Source of the DNA: Cytobacillus sp. NCCP-133
Lineage (GTDB): Bacteria > Bacillota > Bacilli > Bacillales > Cytobacillaceae
Assembly (NCBI RefSeq): GCF_026011715.1
Contig: NZ_BRVM01000004.1
Location: forward strand, 85,714-149,713
Length of the DNA: 64,000 nucleotides
Reading direction: 5' to 3'
Every line of letters begins with the position of its first letter. Position 1 is the stretch's first letter. The position numbers and the translations under genes were made by a program. Shown here piece by piece: positions 48,968 through 60,244 of the stretch. Below the pieces are notes generated by a model that saw only the letters and a program-made list of their open reading frames with translations, was not told the origin of the DNA and did no database searches.

Positions 48968-50374
48968 TTAAAGAATAAACTGGCTTAAATCCTTATTGCG
49001 TGAAATGGCCCCGAGTTTTTCCTCAACATACTGAGGTGTGATCGTAATTTTTTCCAATGTTATATCTGGTGCTTCAAAGGATAAATCCTCAAGAAGTTTT
49101 TCCATAATTGTATGGAGTCGTCTTGCTCCAATGTTATCAGTATTTTGATTTACATCGAATGCAAATTCAGCAATCCTACGAATAGCATCGTCAGAAAATT
49201 CAATTTGTATACCTTCCGTTACCAACAATGCTTCATATTGTTTTATTAGAGCATTATCAGGCTCTACTAAAATTTTATAAAAGTCTTCCACTGTAAGCTT
49301 AGTAAGCTCAACCCGAATTGGAAAACGCCCTTGCAATTCAGGAATAAGATCAGAAGGTTTTGCCATGTGAAATGCGCCTGCTGCAATAAATAAGACATGG
49401 TCTGTTTTAACCGAACCGTATTTAGTCACTACAGTTGAACCTTCCACAACCGGAAGGATATCTCTTTGAACACCTTCCCTTGAAACATCTGCCGAAGAAC
49501 CTCCGGTGTTTTTGCTGGCAATTTTATCGATTTCATCAATAAATATTATTCCAGACTGTTCTGCACGGCGGACTGCTTCCTGGCTGACTTCATCCATATC
49601 AATCAGCTTCTGGGCTTCCTCATTTGTTAAGACCTTTCTTGCTTCACGCACAGTTAGCTTTCTCTTTTTTCTGCGCTTGGGCATCAGGCTGCCAAGAGCA
49701 TCCTGCATATTCATGCCCATCTGCTCCATCCCGGACCCCTGTAGCATATCAAACATAGATGGCTGCTGTTCTTCTACTTCTACCATGATAATCTCATTTT
49801 CCAGTTCTCCAAGCACAAGTTTTTCTTTTACAATCTGGCGCTTTTCCTGAAGATTTAAATCTTCTGTTTGGTACGTGTCCTGCTGCTGCTGATCATTTCC
49901 TCCTCCAAATAGCATCTCTAGAGGATTTTTATAATTAGCTGACTTTTTAGCGCCTGGTACAAGCAGTTCGAGAATACGGCCATTAGCACTTTCTTCGGCT
50001 CTTTCTTTAACACTCGACATTTTTTCTTCTTTCACCAGCCGGACGGATGTTTCCACAAGATCTCTGACCATTGATTCAACATCTCTGCCGACATAGCCGA
50101 CTTCAGTAAACTTAGTTGCTTCTATCTTGATAAACGGGGCACCAACCAATTTTGCCATACGGCGAGCGATTTCCGTCTTCCCTACACCAGTAGGACCAAT
50201 CATTAAAATATTTTTCGGATTAATTTCATCACGCAGTTCTTCTTCAAGTAAACTGCGGCGGTATCGATTTCTAAGAGCAACAGCTACCGCTTTTTTCGCA
50301 TCTTTTTGTCCTATGATAAATTGGTCCAGCCGTTCGACAATCTGGCGGGGCGTTAAATTTGTCCCATTACCCAT
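48968..50374 (-). CDS. hslU: ATP-dependent protease ATPase subunit HslU (ClpY)
   Basis: 468 residues. AAA+ unfoldase partner of HslV. Walker A GPTGVGKT at 60-67, an I domain (about 110-245, with Gln-rich and Met-rich stretches), Walker [12 protein letters not shown], and the C-terminal sensor-2 region ([17 protein letters not shown]). Starts 19 nt after hslV. Confidence 0.98.
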   Translation of the reverse strand: MGNGTNLTPRQIVERLDQFIIGQKDAKKAVAVALRNRYRRSLLEEELRDEINPKNILMIGPTGVGKTEIARRMAKLVGAPFIKIEATKFTEVGYVGRDVESMVRDLVETSVRLVKEEKMSSVKERAEESANGRILELLVPGAKKSANYKNPLEMLFGGGNDQQQQDTYQTEDLNLQEKRQIVKEKLVLGELENEIIMVEVEEQQPSMFDMLQGSGMEQMGMNMQDALGSLMPKRRKKRKLTVREARKVLTNEEAQKLIDMDEVSQEAVRRAEQSGIIFIDEIDKIASKNTGGSSADVSREGVQRDILPVVEGSTVVTKYGSVKTDHVLFIAAGAFHMAKPSDLIPELQGRFPIRVELTKLTVEDFYKILVEPDNALIKQYEALLVTEGIQIEFSDDAIRRIAEFAFDVNQNTDNIGARRLHTIMEKLLEDLSFEAPDITLEKITITPQYVEEKLGAISRNKDLSQFIL

Positions 50375-50392
50375 GTAACAGCACTCCTTTTG

Positions 50393-50935
50393 TTAGAGTT
50401 CTTCTACAATGATATTATTGTTTGTGTATACACATATTTCAGCAGCCATTTCCAGCGAAGCCTTTGCTATTTCTCTGGCTGATAGATGTTCACCCGCAAA
50501 CCTCTTTAATGAGCGCCCAGCTGCCAGTGCATAATTGCCCCCTGATCCAATAGCCAGAATCCCATCATCCGGTTCTATAACTTCACCCGTACCTGAAACC
50601 AGCAGAAGACTTTCTGTGTTCATAACGATTAACATTGCTTCAAGCTTGCGTAAAACTTTATCGCTTCTCCATTGTTTTGCCAGCTCTACTGCAGCTCTCT
50701 CAAGGTTCCCATTGTATTCTTCCAGCTTTCCTTCAAACATTTCAAATAAGGTAAATGCATCGGCTACTGAGCCCGCAAACCCAGCTAGTACCTTTCCATT
50801 AAATAGCTTTCTTACTTTTCTTGCAGTGTGTTTCATCACAACCGCATTGCCAAAGGTAACTTGGCCATCCCCGGACATCGCGCATTTCCCATTATGATGT
50901 ACAGCAAATATCGTAGTAGCATGAAATTCAGACAT
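50393..50935 (-). CDS. hslV: ATP-dependent protease peptidase subunit HslV (ClpQ), with N-terminal Ser extension
   Basis: 180 residues. Proteasome-like peptidase. After Met removal the chain begins Ser-Glu-Phe-His-Ala before the TTI that is residues 1-3 in proteobacterial HslV. B. subtilis CodW (MSSFHATTI) has the same five-residue extension and is reported to use an N-terminal Ser nucleophile. Other conserved parts: [33 protein letters not shown] and [16 protein letters not shown] 50935 follows GGAGGAG. Confidence 0.97.
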   Translation of the reverse strand: MSEFHATTIFAVHHNGKCAMSGDGQVTFGNAVVMKHTARKVRKLFNGKVLAGFAGSVADAFTLFEMFEGKLEEYNGNLERAAVELAKQWRSDKVLRKLEAMLIVMNTESLLLVSGTGEVIEPDDGILAIGSGGNYALAAGRSLKRFAGEHLSAREIAKASLEMAAEICVYTNNNIIVEEL

Positions 50936-51000
50936 GAAAGACTCCTCCTTTGGAGCATTAGCTATTAACTTTAGCTCTGTTAAACTTAATACGTTTGATG

Positions 51001-51903
51001 TTAAGCCCTAGGATGGTGGGCCATATATGTTTTCTTTAAATATTCATTAGTTACATGTGTATATACCTGGGTCGAAGATAAAAACGCATGTCCCAGTAGT
51101 TCCTGGACTGTTCTCATATCAGCTCCATTTGCCATTAGGTGTGTAGCAAATGTATGGCGCAGCATATGAGGGTGAATCTTCCCGGTTAAAGTAGAATTTT
51201 CAATTAGCTTATTGAGAATTCCCCTGATGCCTCTTGCTGTCAGAGGCCCTCCGCGCGCATTAAGAAATAAGTTTTCTGAAGCAATGCCTTTAGTCAATAA
51301 CTCTTTTCGCCCATCTTCTATGTAATTTTCAAGTGCATCCTGTGCAAAACTTCCAAATGGGATATAGCGTTCCTTGCTGCCCTTGCCGCGCACTAGAACC
51401 GTAGATAAGTACATATCTAAATCTTTCAGGCGAATTTGACTGCATTCACTTACACGCATACCTGTTGCATATAAGAGTTCAAGCACTGCTTTATTTCTTT
51501 GTCCAAGCGGATTGGTTCCATTACAAGCTTCAAAAAGCTGCTGCAATTCCTCTTCATAGAAAAATTCAGGAAGCTTTTTTTCTGCTTTTGGGATCGAGAC
51601 AAGGGAAAAAGGATTTTCAGCTACAAGTTCTTCTCTTTGTAAAAATCTATAAAAGCTTCTTAAGCTTGAGATTTTCCGGGCCACTGATTTTCTGGCCATC
51701 TTCTTTTCAAAGAGAATGGTTAGAAAAACCCTGATATCCTGATATTCAACAGTCCTCAAATCCGGTATAGCTTGTTCAGACATGAACATAAAGAATTCAC
51801 TAATATCATGGTGATAATGTTCAATTGTATATTGTGAATAGTTTTTTTCAATTTGTAAATATTCAATAAACATCTTTAAAAAAACGTTCACATTTTCGGT
51901 CAT
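51001..51903 (-). CDS. xerC: Tyrosine recombinase XerC (CodV)
   Basis: 300 residues. Resolves chromosome dimers at dif with XerD. N-terminal SAM-like domain (about 1-95), catalytic domain with Arg150 (ATGMR), Lys174 in the beta-hairpin, His246 and Arg249 (HMLRH), His272 (LLGHA) and nucleophile Tyr281 (VYTHV). It is the first gene of the xerC-hslV-hslU-codY set; trmFO lies upstream with a 63-bp gap. Confidence 0.97.
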   Translation of the reverse strand: MTENVNVFLKMFIEYLQIEKNYSQYTIEHYHHDISEFFMFMSEQAIPDLRTVEYQDIRVFLTILFEKKMARKSVARKISSLRSFYRFLQREELVAENPFSLVSIPKAEKKLPEFFYEEELQQLFEACNGTNPLGQRNKAVLELLYATGMRVSECSQIRLKDLDMYLSTVLVRGKGSKERYIPFGSFAQDALENYIEDGRKELLTKGIASENLFLNARGGPLTARGIRGILNKLIENSTLTGKIHPHMLRHTFATHLMANGADMRTVQELLGHAFLSSTQVYTHVTNEYLKKTYMAHHPRA

Positions 51904-51966
51904 TATTTATTCACCTCGCAAGGGCTTCTAAATAGTATCACAATTCGATAGACCATGCAATATAAT

Positions 51967-53274
51967 TTACAAATTTTTCACAAAGTTCTGAATTGTTTCC
52001 AAAGCTCTATTTGCATGCTGTTCATTTCTTTCTATTTTTCCTTTAATTTTTACAGGAAGATCCGGGAATAGGCCAAAGTTAGCGTTCATCGGCTGGAAAT
52101 TTTTAGGGTTAGCAGTTGTGATATACCGGGCCATACTGCCTATCGCGGTTTCGAAAGGAAACTCAACCGGCTCTTCGCCTTTTATAAGCCTTGCCGCGTT
52201 AATGCCGGCAACAAGTCCGCTTGCTGCAGATTCCACATAGCCTTCAACCCCAGTCATTTGGCCTGCAAAGAAAAGATCATCACGATTTTTAAACTGGTAG
52301 GTTGCACGCAGAACCTTTGGAGAGTTAATAAAAGTATTGCGGTGCATGACACCGTACCGAACAATTTCTGCATTTTCAAGACCAGGTATTAGGCGGATTA
52401 CTTCCTTTTGCGGCCCCCATTTTAAATGAGTTTGAAATCCGACAATATTATAAAGCGTTCCTGCAGCATCATCCTGGCGGAGCTGTACTACAGCATAAGG
52501 TCTTTTTCCTGTTTTTGGATCTTCTAAACCTACCGGCTTCATCGGGCCAAAGAGCATCGTCTTCTTCCCCCGATTTGCCATAACCTCTATTGGCATACAG
52601 CCTTCAAAGAATACTTCCTTTTCAAACGCTTTTAATGGCACTGTTTCAGCAGAAGTCAGCGCTTCATAAAACCGCCCAAACTCTTCCTCTGTCATTGGAC
52701 AGTTTAAGTATGCAGCTTCACCTTTGTCATATCGTGATTTCAGGTAGACTTTATCCAAATCAATCGAGTCTTTTTCAATAATTGGGGCAGCAGCATCATA
52801 AAAATATAAATAATCTTCCCCCGAGAGTTCCTTTAATTTTCCCGATAAAGCTTCACTTGTAAGCGGGCCTGTGGCAATAACAGTCGGATCTTCTGGTATA
52901 TCTGAGACTTCTTCATTAATTACAGTAACATTTGGATGCTGTTTAACCTGATCTGTTACGCGCGCTGCGAAGTCATGGCGGTCAACCGCAAGCGCTCCGC
53001 CAGCCGGAACCGCACTTCTATCAGCCGAATGGATAATGACTGAGTTCAGCTTGCGCATTTCTTCCTTTAGCACCCCAACAGCGTTCGTTAATGTGTTGGC
53101 ACGGAGTGAGTTACTGCAAACCAGTTCTGCAAATTTATCTGTGTGATGGGCTGGAGTCTGCTTGACAGGCCTCATTTCATACAAGTTTACCTTGATACCC
53201 CTGCTCGCTAGCTGCCATGCGGCCTCACTTCCTGCAAGTCCCGCACCGATTACGTTTACTGCTTTATCTGCCAT
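51967..53274 (-). CDS. trmFO: Methylenetetrahydrofolate-tRNA-(uracil-5)-methyltransferase TrmFO
   Basis: 435 residues. FAD- and folate-dependent enzyme that makes m5U54 in tRNA (formerly Gid). FAD-binding [10 protein letters not shown] at 10-19, the CSNSLRAN motif, [26 protein letters not shown] and the C-terminal [28 protein letters not shown] 53274 follows GGAGGT. Confidence 0.98.
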   Translation of the reverse strand: MADKAVNVIGAGLAGSEAAWQLASRGIKVNLYEMRPVKQTPAHHTDKFAELVCSNSLRANTLTNAVGVLKEEMRKLNSVIIHSADRSAVPAGGALAVDRHDFAARVTDQVKQHPNVTVINEEVSDIPEDPTVIATGPLTSEALSGKLKELSGEDYLYFYDAAAPIIEKDSIDLDKVYLKSRYDKGEAAYLNCPMTEEEFGRFYEALTSAETVPLKAFEKEVFFEGCMPIEVMANRGKKTMLFGPMKPVGLEDPKTGKRPYAVVQLRQDDAAGTLYNIVGFQTHLKWGPQKEVIRLIPGLENAEIVRYGVMHRNTFINSPKVLRATYQFKNRDDLFFAGQMTGVEGYVESAASGLVAGINAARLIKGEEPVEFPFETAIGSMARYITTANPKNFQPMNANFGLFPDLPVKIKGKIERNEQHANRALETIQNFVKNL

Positions 53275-53606
53275 AATACGAACCTCCGTCTATACTTATG
53301 ATCATAATGATCGCTTTATATAAAAACAGTCTCTCTTACTTTACCCTGTTCTTATTCATTCTGCCATTTTACAATACGAATTAAAAATAAAAAAGTTTCA
53401 TGCATTATAGAAAAGCGGAAGCGCCTTGAATCAATGAACTTAAATTAAATACAGCCACCTCCTGTGGTTTACGTTAACGTCAGCACATCCTGCACCCGAG
53501 GGGCTAGGCGCTGAAGCTGGACAATACAGAAAAGCAGAAGATGCTAAATGGAAAGAAACTGGATGCTGCATCAGCAATAGAAAAGAGTGAGCATTTAAGC
53601 CCACCC
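53275..53606. other. topA-trmFO intergenic gap
   Basis: 332 bp with no gene: the topA terminator at one end (53581-53608), repeat copy E (53410-53525), then AT-rich DNA up to trmFO that probably carries its promoter, though no clear -35/-10 pair was picked. Confidence 0.6.
53410..53525. repeat. Dispersed intergenic repeat, copy E (both ends present)
   Basis: Starts with GAAAAGCGGAAGCGCCTTGA (as copy H) and ends with CACCCGAGGGGCTAGGCGCT followed by GAAGCTGGACA, the reverse complement of the end of copies A and B. So the two ends of the element are distinct and the copy is in the opposite orientation to nothing coding. Confidence 0.75.
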
Positions 53607-53608
53607 TT
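53581..53608 (-). terminator. Rho-independent terminator of topA
   Basis: Stem AAGGGTGGGC / GCTCACTCTT (10 pairs, two G-U), 6-nt loop, then TTCTATTG on the minus strand. It starts within the topA stop codon. Confidence 0.65.
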
Positions 53609-55682
53609 AACTTTGCTTTTCTTCTTTGTAATCGCATTCTACGCACTGAACCTGGACACCTTTTTTGAGCTTTTTCTCAACAAGAAGGTTTTCGCATTTC
53701 GGACAGCTCCTTGCCAGCGGTTTATCCCATGAAATAAAATCGCATTCAGGAAATCTGTCACAGCCATAAAAGATCCGGCGTTTTTTGCTTTTTCTTTCTA
53801 TTATATTTCCTTCTTTGCATTTCGGACACTTGACACCAATTTCTTTCACAATCGGCTTTGTATTCCGGCAGTCAGGGAAATTGCTGCAGGCCATAAACTT
53901 TCCGTAGCGTCCCATTTTGAAAACCATCGGACTTCCGCATTGTTCGCAATCTTCCCCAGCAGGTTCATCTTTGATTTCAACTTCCTGCATTTCTTTCTCC
54001 GCCTTCTCAAGGCGCTTTTCAAAATCGCTGTAGAATTCATCAATGATTTGTACCCAATTCACTTTGCCTTCTTCCACATAATCCAGGTCTTTTTCCATTT
54101 TAGCGGTGAATTCTATATCCAGGATTTCCGGAAAAAATTCAATCATCAGCTCATGAACTATCTCACCAAGCTCGGTCGGAACAAAACGTTTGTTGTCTAA
54201 AGCAACGTATCCACGTTTTTGGATGGTATCCAAAGTCGGAGCAAAAGTCGACGGACGGCCAATTCCCTGTTCTTCCAGAGTTTTAACAAGTCTTGCCTCT
54301 GTATACCTTGGAGGAGGCTGGGTAAAGTGCTGCTTGGGTTCAATATCCTTCTTAAGAACCTCGTCTCCTTCTTTTAGGTCAGGAAGCATATTATCCTTTT
54401 CTTCTGACTGATCATCTGTTCCCTCAACATAAACCTTCATAAAACCAGAAAATTTCACTTTGGAGCCTGTAGCCCTGAAAATAACTTCACCGTTTTTAAG
54501 GTCAACACTCATTGTATCCATCACTGCAGGCGCCATCTGGCTTGCGACGAAACGCTCCCAAATAAGTCTATAGAGCCTTAGCTGGTCTCGAGATAAATAT
54601 TCTTTTAAACTCGCTGGTGCTTTTAACGTACTTGTAGGACGAATGGCTTCATGGGCATCCTGGGCATTGCTGTTTTTCTTTTCATTTTTCTTTTCACTCT
54701 GCAAAAACTCTTTGCCGTAGGTGTTCTGTATATAATCAGCTGCTTCATTTTGAGCGATTTCCGATATTCGTGTTGAATCAGTTCTCATATAGGTAATCAA
54801 ACCTACTGTACCTTCTTTGCCAAGATCTATACCTTCATAAAGCTGCTGGGCGAGCATCATTGTTTTCTTAGCACGGAAATTCAGTTTTCTGGCTGCTTCC
54901 TGCTGGAGTGATGAAGTCGTAAATGGTGCAGCCGGGTTGCGCTTGCGTTCTTTCTTAATAACTGAAGCAACTTTAAATTTATTGCCCTTCATTTTACTTA
55001 ATATATCCTGTACATCACTTTCAGATTTCAATTCAATCTTTTCATTATCCAACCCATAGAATATTGCATCGAACGCTGTTTTTCCTTCCAAGAACTCCCC
55101 ATCGATGGACCAGTATTCCTCGGGTATAAAGCTCTTAATTTCTTTCTCACGGTCAATTATTAATCGGACTGCAACAGACTGCACACGTCCTGCACTTAAG
55201 CCTTTTTTTACTTTCTTCCATAATAAAGGACTAATATTATAGCCTACCAGCCGATCAAGAAGCCTCCTTGCCTGCTGTGCATCTACCAGATCCATATTAA
55301 TTGGCCTCGGATGTTTAAAAGATTCCTTTATCGCATCCTTTGTTATTTCATTAAACACTACTCGGCAATCAGATTTAATATCCATATCCAAGCTATGTGC
55401 CAAATGCCAGGCAATCGCCTCTCCTTCTCGATCAGGGTCAGCCGCGAGGTAAATTTTCTTGGCTTTTTTGGCTGCCGTTTTGAGCTCTTTTAACACAGGG
55501 CCCTTTCCGCGAATGGTTATGTACTTCGGCTCATAGTTATTCTCCACATCTATGCCTGTTTGACTCTTCGGCAAGTCCCGCACATGCCCCATGGAAGCTT
55601 TTACTTTATATTTTTTTCCTAGATAACGTTCAATCGTTTTCGCCTTTGCAGGTGACTCAACAATTACAAGAAACTCTGACAT
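53607..55682 (-). CDS. topA: DNA topoisomerase I
   Basis: 691 residues, as in B. subtilis. Type IA enzyme relaxing negative supercoils. Toprim domain ([22 protein letters not shown] at 81-90), active-site Tyr298 in [20 protein letters not shown], and three C-terminal Cys4 zinc ribbons (about 575-690). ATG 55682 follows GGAGGAC; the 12-codon extension upstream is rejected. Confidence 0.99.
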   Translation of the reverse strand: MSEFLVIVESPAKAKTIERYLGKKYKVKASMGHVRDLPKSQTGIDVENNYEPKYITIRGKGPVLKELKTAAKKAKKIYLAADPDREGEAIAWHLAHSLDMDIKSDCRVVFNEITKDAIKESFKHPRPINMDLVDAQQARRLLDRLVGYNISPLLWKKVKKGLSAGRVQSVAVRLIIDREKEIKSFIPEEYWSIDGEFLEGKTAFDAIFYGLDNEKIELKSESDVQDILSKMKGNKFKVASVIKKERKRNPAAPFTTSSLQQEAARKLNFRAKKTMMLAQQLYEGIDLGKEGTVGLITYMRTDSTRISEIAQNEAADYIQNTYGKEFLQSEKKNEKKNSNAQDAHEAIRPTSTLKAPASLKEYLSRDQLRLYRLIWERFVASQMAPAVMDTMSVDLKNGEVIFRATGSKVKFSGFMKVYVEGTDDQSEEKDNMLPDLKEGDEVLKKDIEPKQHFTQPPPRYTEARLVKTLEEQGIGRPSTFAPTLDTIQKRGYVALDNKRFVPTELGEIVHELMIEFFPEILDIEFTAKMEKDLDYVEEGKVNWVQIIDEFYSDFEKRLEKAEKEMQEVEIKDEPAGEDCEQCGSPMVFKMGRYGKFMACSNFPDCRNTKPIVKEIGVKCPKCKEGNIIERKSKKRRIFYGCDRFPECDFISWDKPLARSCPKCENLLVEKKLKKGVQVQCVECDYKEEKQS

Positions 55683-55920
55683 CAATAGTCCTCCTTGAGA
55701 GGGAATTTTAACATTCAAGCAAAATCAATTTTGAAGGACTGCTGCTCACCTTATTACTAGATTGATCTTTGCATCAATGGACTGAATGCAATGAATATAT
55801 CCTCATGTTCGGCAGGCATTTTAATACGCGCCGGATTTCATCATCATTATTTTAATTGGTCATTTATATGCCAGCTGCTCTTAAAACAGCTATGCAGCAC
55901 TTCTTCTTGAAATATTCATT

Positions 55921-55950
55921 ATTATTCTACATTCTAATCAAGTTTGTCAA
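55921..55950 (-). promoter_or_regulatory. Sigma-A promoter of topA
   Basis: TTGACA, an 18-bp spacer and AATAAT on the minus strand. Perfect -35, one mismatch in -10. Confidence 0.65.
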
Positions 55951-56214
55951 ACATAAACGGCATTTTTTCGAAACTGTCCTCAGCGTTTCGGCAAAATTCC
56001 GAACATCTAAAGGTCCGTTACTCATACTGATACCTGTTGCAAAATGTATAACAGTTTTAATAGAATTTCAACCTTTTTGTAAAAAATCCTTTAAATAAGC
56101 AAATAAAAAAGATTTTTTATAGCTAGACTTAGACTCCAATATATCAAGTTAAAACGCTGATTATGCGTTGATAATATTGGCTCTTTTCCAAAGATTGTAG
56201 TATTGCTAATAAAT

Positions 56215-56400
56215 TTTGCCCATTAATAACCGCTGCAGGCTCTCAGCGAATCCGCGGGGAGGAATGAAAACCTTCTCGGCTTCGCCTGTGGGTACGCTTC
56301 CTTGAATAGCAGCACAGCACAAAGAAAATGCGGTAGCATTTTTCGAGGCTCAAGTGCCCTCTGCTACTATCAGCCAGAGGGTAAATTTATTTAGCTTCAC
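56215..56400. repeat. GC-rich repeat-like segment downstream of dprA
   Basis: Contains CCGCTGCAGGCTCTCAGCGA, GGCTTCGCCTG, a hairpin AAAATGC-GGTA-GCATTTT (about 56318-56335), GGCTCAAGTGCCCT, and a stem CCCTCTG/CAGAGGG. It resembles, from memory, a second Bacillus intergenic repeat type, different from the family at 3018 and elsewhere. It occurs once in this window. Confidence 0.4.
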
Positions 56401-56427
56401 GAAAGCAACAAACCTTTCGAAAAGAGC

Positions 56428-57303
56428 TTAATAATTAAACTCAGCCAGTATGTCTTCAGCTGTTTTCACAAGCTTTGCCCCATGCTGAATCAATTCATTA
56501 GTACCTGCTGAATAGGCACTGAAAATATTTCCTGGAACAGCGAAAACATCCCTGCCTTCTTGCACTGCATAGTTAGCTGTTATAAGAGATCCGCTTTTGC
56601 TTTTTGCCTGTATGATTAAGGTCCCTCTGCTAATACCGCTTATTATGCGGTTCCTCATGGGGAACTGCCATCTGGAAGGCCGTGTATTAGGAGGGTATTC
56701 AGAGATGACGAGGTGATTTTTCATCATTTCATAAGCGAGTTTTTGATTAGCCTGAGGATAGATGTGAAATAGACCTCCTGCAATGACTCCAATTGTTTTT
56801 CCGCCATTTTTAATTGCTTCTCTATGCGCAATGGCATCTATTCCTGCTGCCAGCCCGCTAACGATGATTAATCCGCTTTCAATCAGTTTAGGAAAAAGGA
56901 ATTCAATGACTTTCTCTCCATATTCTGTCGCCTGCCTTGAACCGACAACGGCAAGATGGGGTTCTATTTTTAACAGGCTAACATCTCCCTTTGCATAAAT
57001 TATCCAAGGCGGCTGATATGTCTCTTTAAGCAAGGCTGGATAATCATCGTCAAATATAGTGATCATTCTAATGCCATTAGGGGAGTATTGGCGGATTTGT
57101 TCATGTATTTGTTCTGAATGAAGGTCTCGGAGAGCATCTGAAAGGGACACTTGATTATTAAACATTGGGGAGCCGGAATGATAAAACGTAGTATTGTAAA
57201 GGGATTTCAATTGAGGATCTTTTTTAAGGATATATAATATCATTTTCCAGCTCACGCCCCTGCAATGGTGCAAATGAGCAAGCTTCATATTGAATTCTTC
57301 CAT
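56428..57303 (-). CDS. dprA: DNA-processing protein DprA
   Basis: 291 residues. Loads RecA on single-stranded DNA taken up during transformation; also called Smf. N-terminal SAM-like segment, then the Rossmann-like core with VVGSRQATEYG, VSGLAAGIDAIAH, GLFHIYPQAN and the FPMRNRIISGIS motif. There is no extra C-terminal winged helix, as in B. subtilis. ATG 57303 follows AGGAGG. Between sucD and topA as in B. subtilis. Confidence 0.97.
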   Translation of the reverse strand: MEEFNMKLAHLHHCRGVSWKMILYILKKDPQLKSLYNTTFYHSGSPMFNNQVSLSDALRDLHSEQIHEQIRQYSPNGIRMITIFDDDYPALLKETYQPPWIIYAKGDVSLLKIEPHLAVVGSRQATEYGEKVIEFLFPKLIESGLIIVSGLAAGIDAIAHREAIKNGGKTIGVIAGGLFHIYPQANQKLAYEMMKNHLVISEYPPNTRPSRWQFPMRNRIISGISRGTLIIQAKSKSGSLITANYAVQEGRDVFAVPGNIFSAYSAGTNELIQHGAKLVKTAEDILAEFNY

Positions 57304-57372
57304 GGGGAACCTCCTAGGTTAATTGTGGATGAAAGGTAAACAGAAGGGGTGTTTTGGGGAATTAAAAATGTA

Positions 57373-57404
57373 GAAATAGCCCCCCATAACAGGGGGACTA
57401 TTCC
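57373..57404 (-). terminator. Terminator of sucCD
   Basis: Stem AATAG-CCCCC / GGGGG-CTATT with a 6-8 nt loop, followed by TTCTACATTTTT on the minus strand, 32 nt past the sucD stop. Confidence 0.85.
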
Positions 57405-57435
57405 TCTAGCTGCGATTAGCTTATTTTCTATAAGA

Positions 57436-58338
57436 TTAATGAGTTTTACACTTATCGTAAAGGCCTTTTTCTTTTAAAACTTTGATTAAAGTTTCACCCA
57501 TAACGGATGGAGTATCTGCTACTTGAATTCCGCACTCATTCATTACACGGATCTTTTCATCAGCAGTTCCTTTTCCTCCTGAGATGATTGCGCCAGCATG
57601 GCCCATGCGCTTTCCTGGAGGTGCAGTGCGTCCTCCAATAAACCCTACAACAGGCTTAGTCATGTTAGCTTTAACCCACTCTGCAGCTTCTTCCTCAGCT
57701 GTTCCGCCGATTTCTCCGATCATGATTACAGCATATGTTTCAGGATCTTCGTTAAACGCTTTTAGTACATCGATGAAGTTTGTTCCGTTAACTGGGTCTC
57801 CACCAATTCCAACTGCAGTAGTCTGGCCGATTCCAGCATGTGATAACTGGTGTACCGCTTCATAAGTTAAAGTTCCGGAGCGGGAAACAACCCCAACATG
57901 CCCTTTAGTATGGATGTATCCAGGCATAATGCCGATTTTGCATTCTTCAGGAGTAATTACACCTGGGCAGTTCGGACCTATAAGGCGAGTTTTCTTGCCT
58001 TCCATATATCGCTTAACTTTCACCATATCCAATACCGGAATATGTTCTGTGATACAGATTGCAAGATCTAGCTCAGCATCTACTGCTTCAAGAATCGCAT
58101 CTGCAGCAAATGGAGCCGGAACGTAGATAACAGAAGCGTTAGCACCTGTTGCTTTAACTGCTTCCTCCACAGTATTGAAAACCGGAACACCTTCTACTTC
58201 CGTACCGCCTTTTCCTGGAGTTACACCGCCGACAATTTGCGTTCCGTATTCAAGCATTTGCTTTGTATGAAAAAGGGCAGTCGAACCTGTAATCCCTTGA
58301 ACAATAACTTTTGTATCTTTATTAATAAATACGCTCAC
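57436..58338 (-). CDS. sucD: Succinyl-CoA synthetase alpha subunit
   Basis: 300 residues, as in B. subtilis. Together with SucC makes succinate and ATP (or GTP) from succinyl-CoA in the TCA cycle. CoA-binding [35 protein letters not shown], and the phosphorylated His247 in GHAGAI. The start is GTG 58338, behind AAAGGAG; it matches MSVFINKDT of B. subtilis. The longer frame to 58386 lacks a ribosome binding site. Confidence 0.98.
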   Translation of the reverse strand: MSVFINKDTKVIVQGITGSTALFHTKQMLEYGTQIVGGVTPGKGGTEVEGVPVFNTVEEAVKATGANASVIYVPAPFAADAILEAVDAELDLAICITEHIPVLDMVKVKRYMEGKKTRLIGPNCPGVITPEECKIGIMPGYIHTKGHVGVVSRSGTLTYEAVHQLSHAGIGQTTAVGIGGDPVNGTNFIDVLKAFNEDPETYAVIMIGEIGGTAEEEAAEWVKANMTKPVVGFIGGRTAPPGKRMGHAGAIISGGKGTADEKIRVMNECGIQVADTPSVMGETLIKVLKEKGLYDKCKTH

Positions 58339-58476
58339 GTTAATTCTCCTTTCTGGTCTAAAGAGTGCCATTCCAAGGGTCGCCAAGAGGTAAGCCCGTC
58401 AAATAGCAGGATAATTTTAACCTGCTGGAATCCTGCTTAATATTGGCGCACCTGAACGGCCGCTCAATTTTTAGTT

Positions 58477-59637
58477 TTAGCCTACTAATGAAACGATCTT
58501 TTGCGCGCCGTCAGCCATTGATTCAGCAGCGATGATGTCAATATCAGATTCAGCAAGGATTTTCTTGCCCAGCTCTACATTTGTACCTTCCAATCGTACA
58601 ACTAAAGGCACACTTAAGCCTACTTGCTTCGCTGCTTCAACTACACCAGTAGCAATGACGTCACATTTCATGATTCCGCCAAAGATATTAACAAAAATAC
58701 CTTTTACGTTTTTATCAGAAAGGATGATTTTGAAAGCCTCTGTTACTTTCTCAGCTGTAGCCCCGCCCCCAACATCAAGGAAGTTAGCCGGATCTCCGCC
58801 ATAATGCTTAACGATATCCATCGTAGCCATCGCCAAACCTGCTCCATTAACCATGCAGCCGATATTTCCATCAAGGGAGATGTAGCTTAAGTCGTATTTT
58901 GAGGCTTCGATTTCTTTTGCATCTTCCTCTTCAAGATCACGAAGAGCAAGGATATCCTTTTGGCGATATAGTGAGTTTGAATCGAAGTTCAATTTCGCGT
59001 CCAATGCCATAACCTTCCCGTCTCCAGTTACAACTAGCGGATTGATTTCTGCAATGGAGCAATCCTTGTCGATGTATGCTCTGTATAATCCCATCATAAA
59101 TTTGACAGCCTGGCCGACAAGCTCACTTGGAATATTGATATTGAAAGCAATTCGGCGGGCCTGGAATGCAGTCAAACCAAGAACTGGGTCAATTTCTTCT
59201 TTAAAGATTTTTTCAGGCGTTTGTTCTGCCACTTCTTCAATTTCTGTTCCGCCCTCTTCAGAAGCCATTAAAACAACACGTGATGATGCACGGTCCAATA
59301 CTAAACCAATATAGTATTCTTTTTTAATGTCACAGCCTTCTTCAATAAGCAAGCGTTTTACTTCTTTACCTTCCGGGCCAGTTTGGTGCGTCACAAGTGT
59401 TTTTCCTAAGATCTCACTTGCATATGTACGTACTTCTTCTGGATTTTTGGCAACTTTTACACCGCCAGCCTTTCCTCGCCCTCCAGCATGGATTTGAGCT
59501 TTAACAACACAAACCTCTGTGCCTAGTTCCTTGGCTGCTTCAACAGCTTCCTCAACTGTAAATGCCACTTTTCCGTTTGGAACGGCTACCCCGTATTTTC
59601 TGAGGACTTCTTTACCTTGATACTCATGTATATTCAT
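58477..59637 (-). CDS. sucC: Succinyl-CoA synthetase beta subunit
   Basis: 386 residues. ATP-grasp N-terminal domain ([33 protein letters not shown]) and C-terminal ligase domain with [10 protein letters not shown] and RLEGTN. Encoded upstream of sucD with a 138-bp spacer. ATG 59637 follows GGAGGATGGGAA; promoter and cre-like site lie 30-75 nt upstream. Confidence 0.98.
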   Translation of the reverse strand: MNIHEYQGKEVLRKYGVAVPNGKVAFTVEEAVEAAKELGTEVCVVKAQIHAGGRGKAGGVKVAKNPEEVRTYASEILGKTLVTHQTGPEGKEVKRLLIEEGCDIKKEYYIGLVLDRASSRVVLMASEEGGTEIEEVAEQTPEKIFKEEIDPVLGLTAFQARRIAFNINIPSELVGQAVKFMMGLYRAYIDKDCSIAEINPLVVTGDGKVMALDAKLNFDSNSLYRQKDILALRDLEEEDAKEIEASKYDLSYISLDGNIGCMVNGAGLAMATMDIVKHYGGDPANFLDVGGGATAEKVTEAFKIILSDKNVKGIFVNIFGGIMKCDVIATGVVEAAKQVGLSVPLVVRLEGTNVELGKKILAESDIDIIAAESMADGAQKIVSLVG

Positions 59638-59669
59638 TTCCCATCCTCCTATCTAACTGTTCAAAAAAT

Positions 59670-59683
59670 ATACTGCGCTTTCA
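59670..59683. promoter_or_regulatory. cre-like site (CcpA operator) at the sucC transcription start
   Basis: TGAAAGCGCAGTAT on the minus strand matches the first nine positions of the cre consensus TGWAARCGYTWNCW and loses the right arm. It overlaps the -10 end and the predicted start. sucCD is catabolite-repressed in B. subtilis. Confidence 0.45.
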
Positions 59684-59711
59684 TTTTATTAAATGACACT
59701 ACCCTTGTCCA
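59683..59711 (-). promoter_or_regulatory. Sigma-A promoter of sucCD
   Basis: TGGACA, a 17-bp spacer and TAAAAT on the minus strand, about 45 nt upstream of sucC. The rest of the 310-bp gap (59712-59947) is AT-rich and I see no gene in it. Confidence 0.75.
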
Positions 59712-59947
59712 CCATTTACTCTAAAATATAATATTTCTTTAAAAATTTTAAATATTAAAATGGCTGAAAAACCCCTGAAATTACAGTTGTTTTACTCGTT
59801 TAATCCCACAAAATTATTTTATTAAAATAAAAAGATCGCCTGAAAGAACAGATTTTATTTACCAGTATTAGACATAAACCGACACGCCTGCAGTGAATGC
59901 ATTATCAAGGTGTTTCTGTTTTTTCGTTAAAGGCATAGGAGAATAAA

Positions 59948-60244
59948 TCATTTCTCCCTATGTTTATTTCCCGCTTCTTGATCGGCCCTATAGATAAATG
60001 CAAACACCTCAGCAACCGCCTGAAACAGTTCTTCAGGTATTCTCTCATTTATTTCAAGTTTTCCCAGCAGTTCCACCAGCGTCCGGTCCTCTTGAACTGG
60101 GATATTGTGTTCCCTGGCTTTTGTGAGAATGTTTTCGGCAACCAAACCTTTCCCCTTTGCCGAAACTCTTGGGGAAGATTCTGATTCGAAATCATATGTT
60201 AGTGCTACCGCTTCTTTGCTTAAGCGAGTATTCTCTCTTTTCAT
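59948..60244 (-). CDS. ylqH: Stand-alone FlhB C-terminal-domain protein YlqH
   Basis: 98 residues, soluble. Aligns over most of its length with the cytoplasmic domain of FlhB: LTYDFESESSPRVSAKGKG...VAENILTKAREHNIP...LVELLG...IPEELFQAVAEVFAFIYR against the corresponding FlhB region. It lacks the membrane part and the NPTH cleavage motif. Similar stand-alone proteins (FlhX in Campylobacter) can substitute for the FlhB C-domain. The ATG overlaps the ylqG stop (ATGA). Confidence 0.9.
   Translation of the reverse strand: MKRENTRLSKEAVALTYDFESESSPRVSAKGKGLVAENILTKAREHNIPVQEDRTLVELLGKLEINERIPEELFQAVAEVFAFIYRADQEAGNKHREK

Larger units (their letters stand above)
55683..56427. other. dprA-topA intergenic region, 745 bp
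   Basis: The longest gap. The topA side holds a long leader (about 230 nt) with a stem AGCTG/CAGCT near 55870 and the promoter at 55921-55950. A second, weaker promoter-like pair (TTGAAA / TACATT) lies near 56050. The dprA side (56215-56400) is GC-rich and repeat-like. No gene is supported. Confidence 0.6.
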
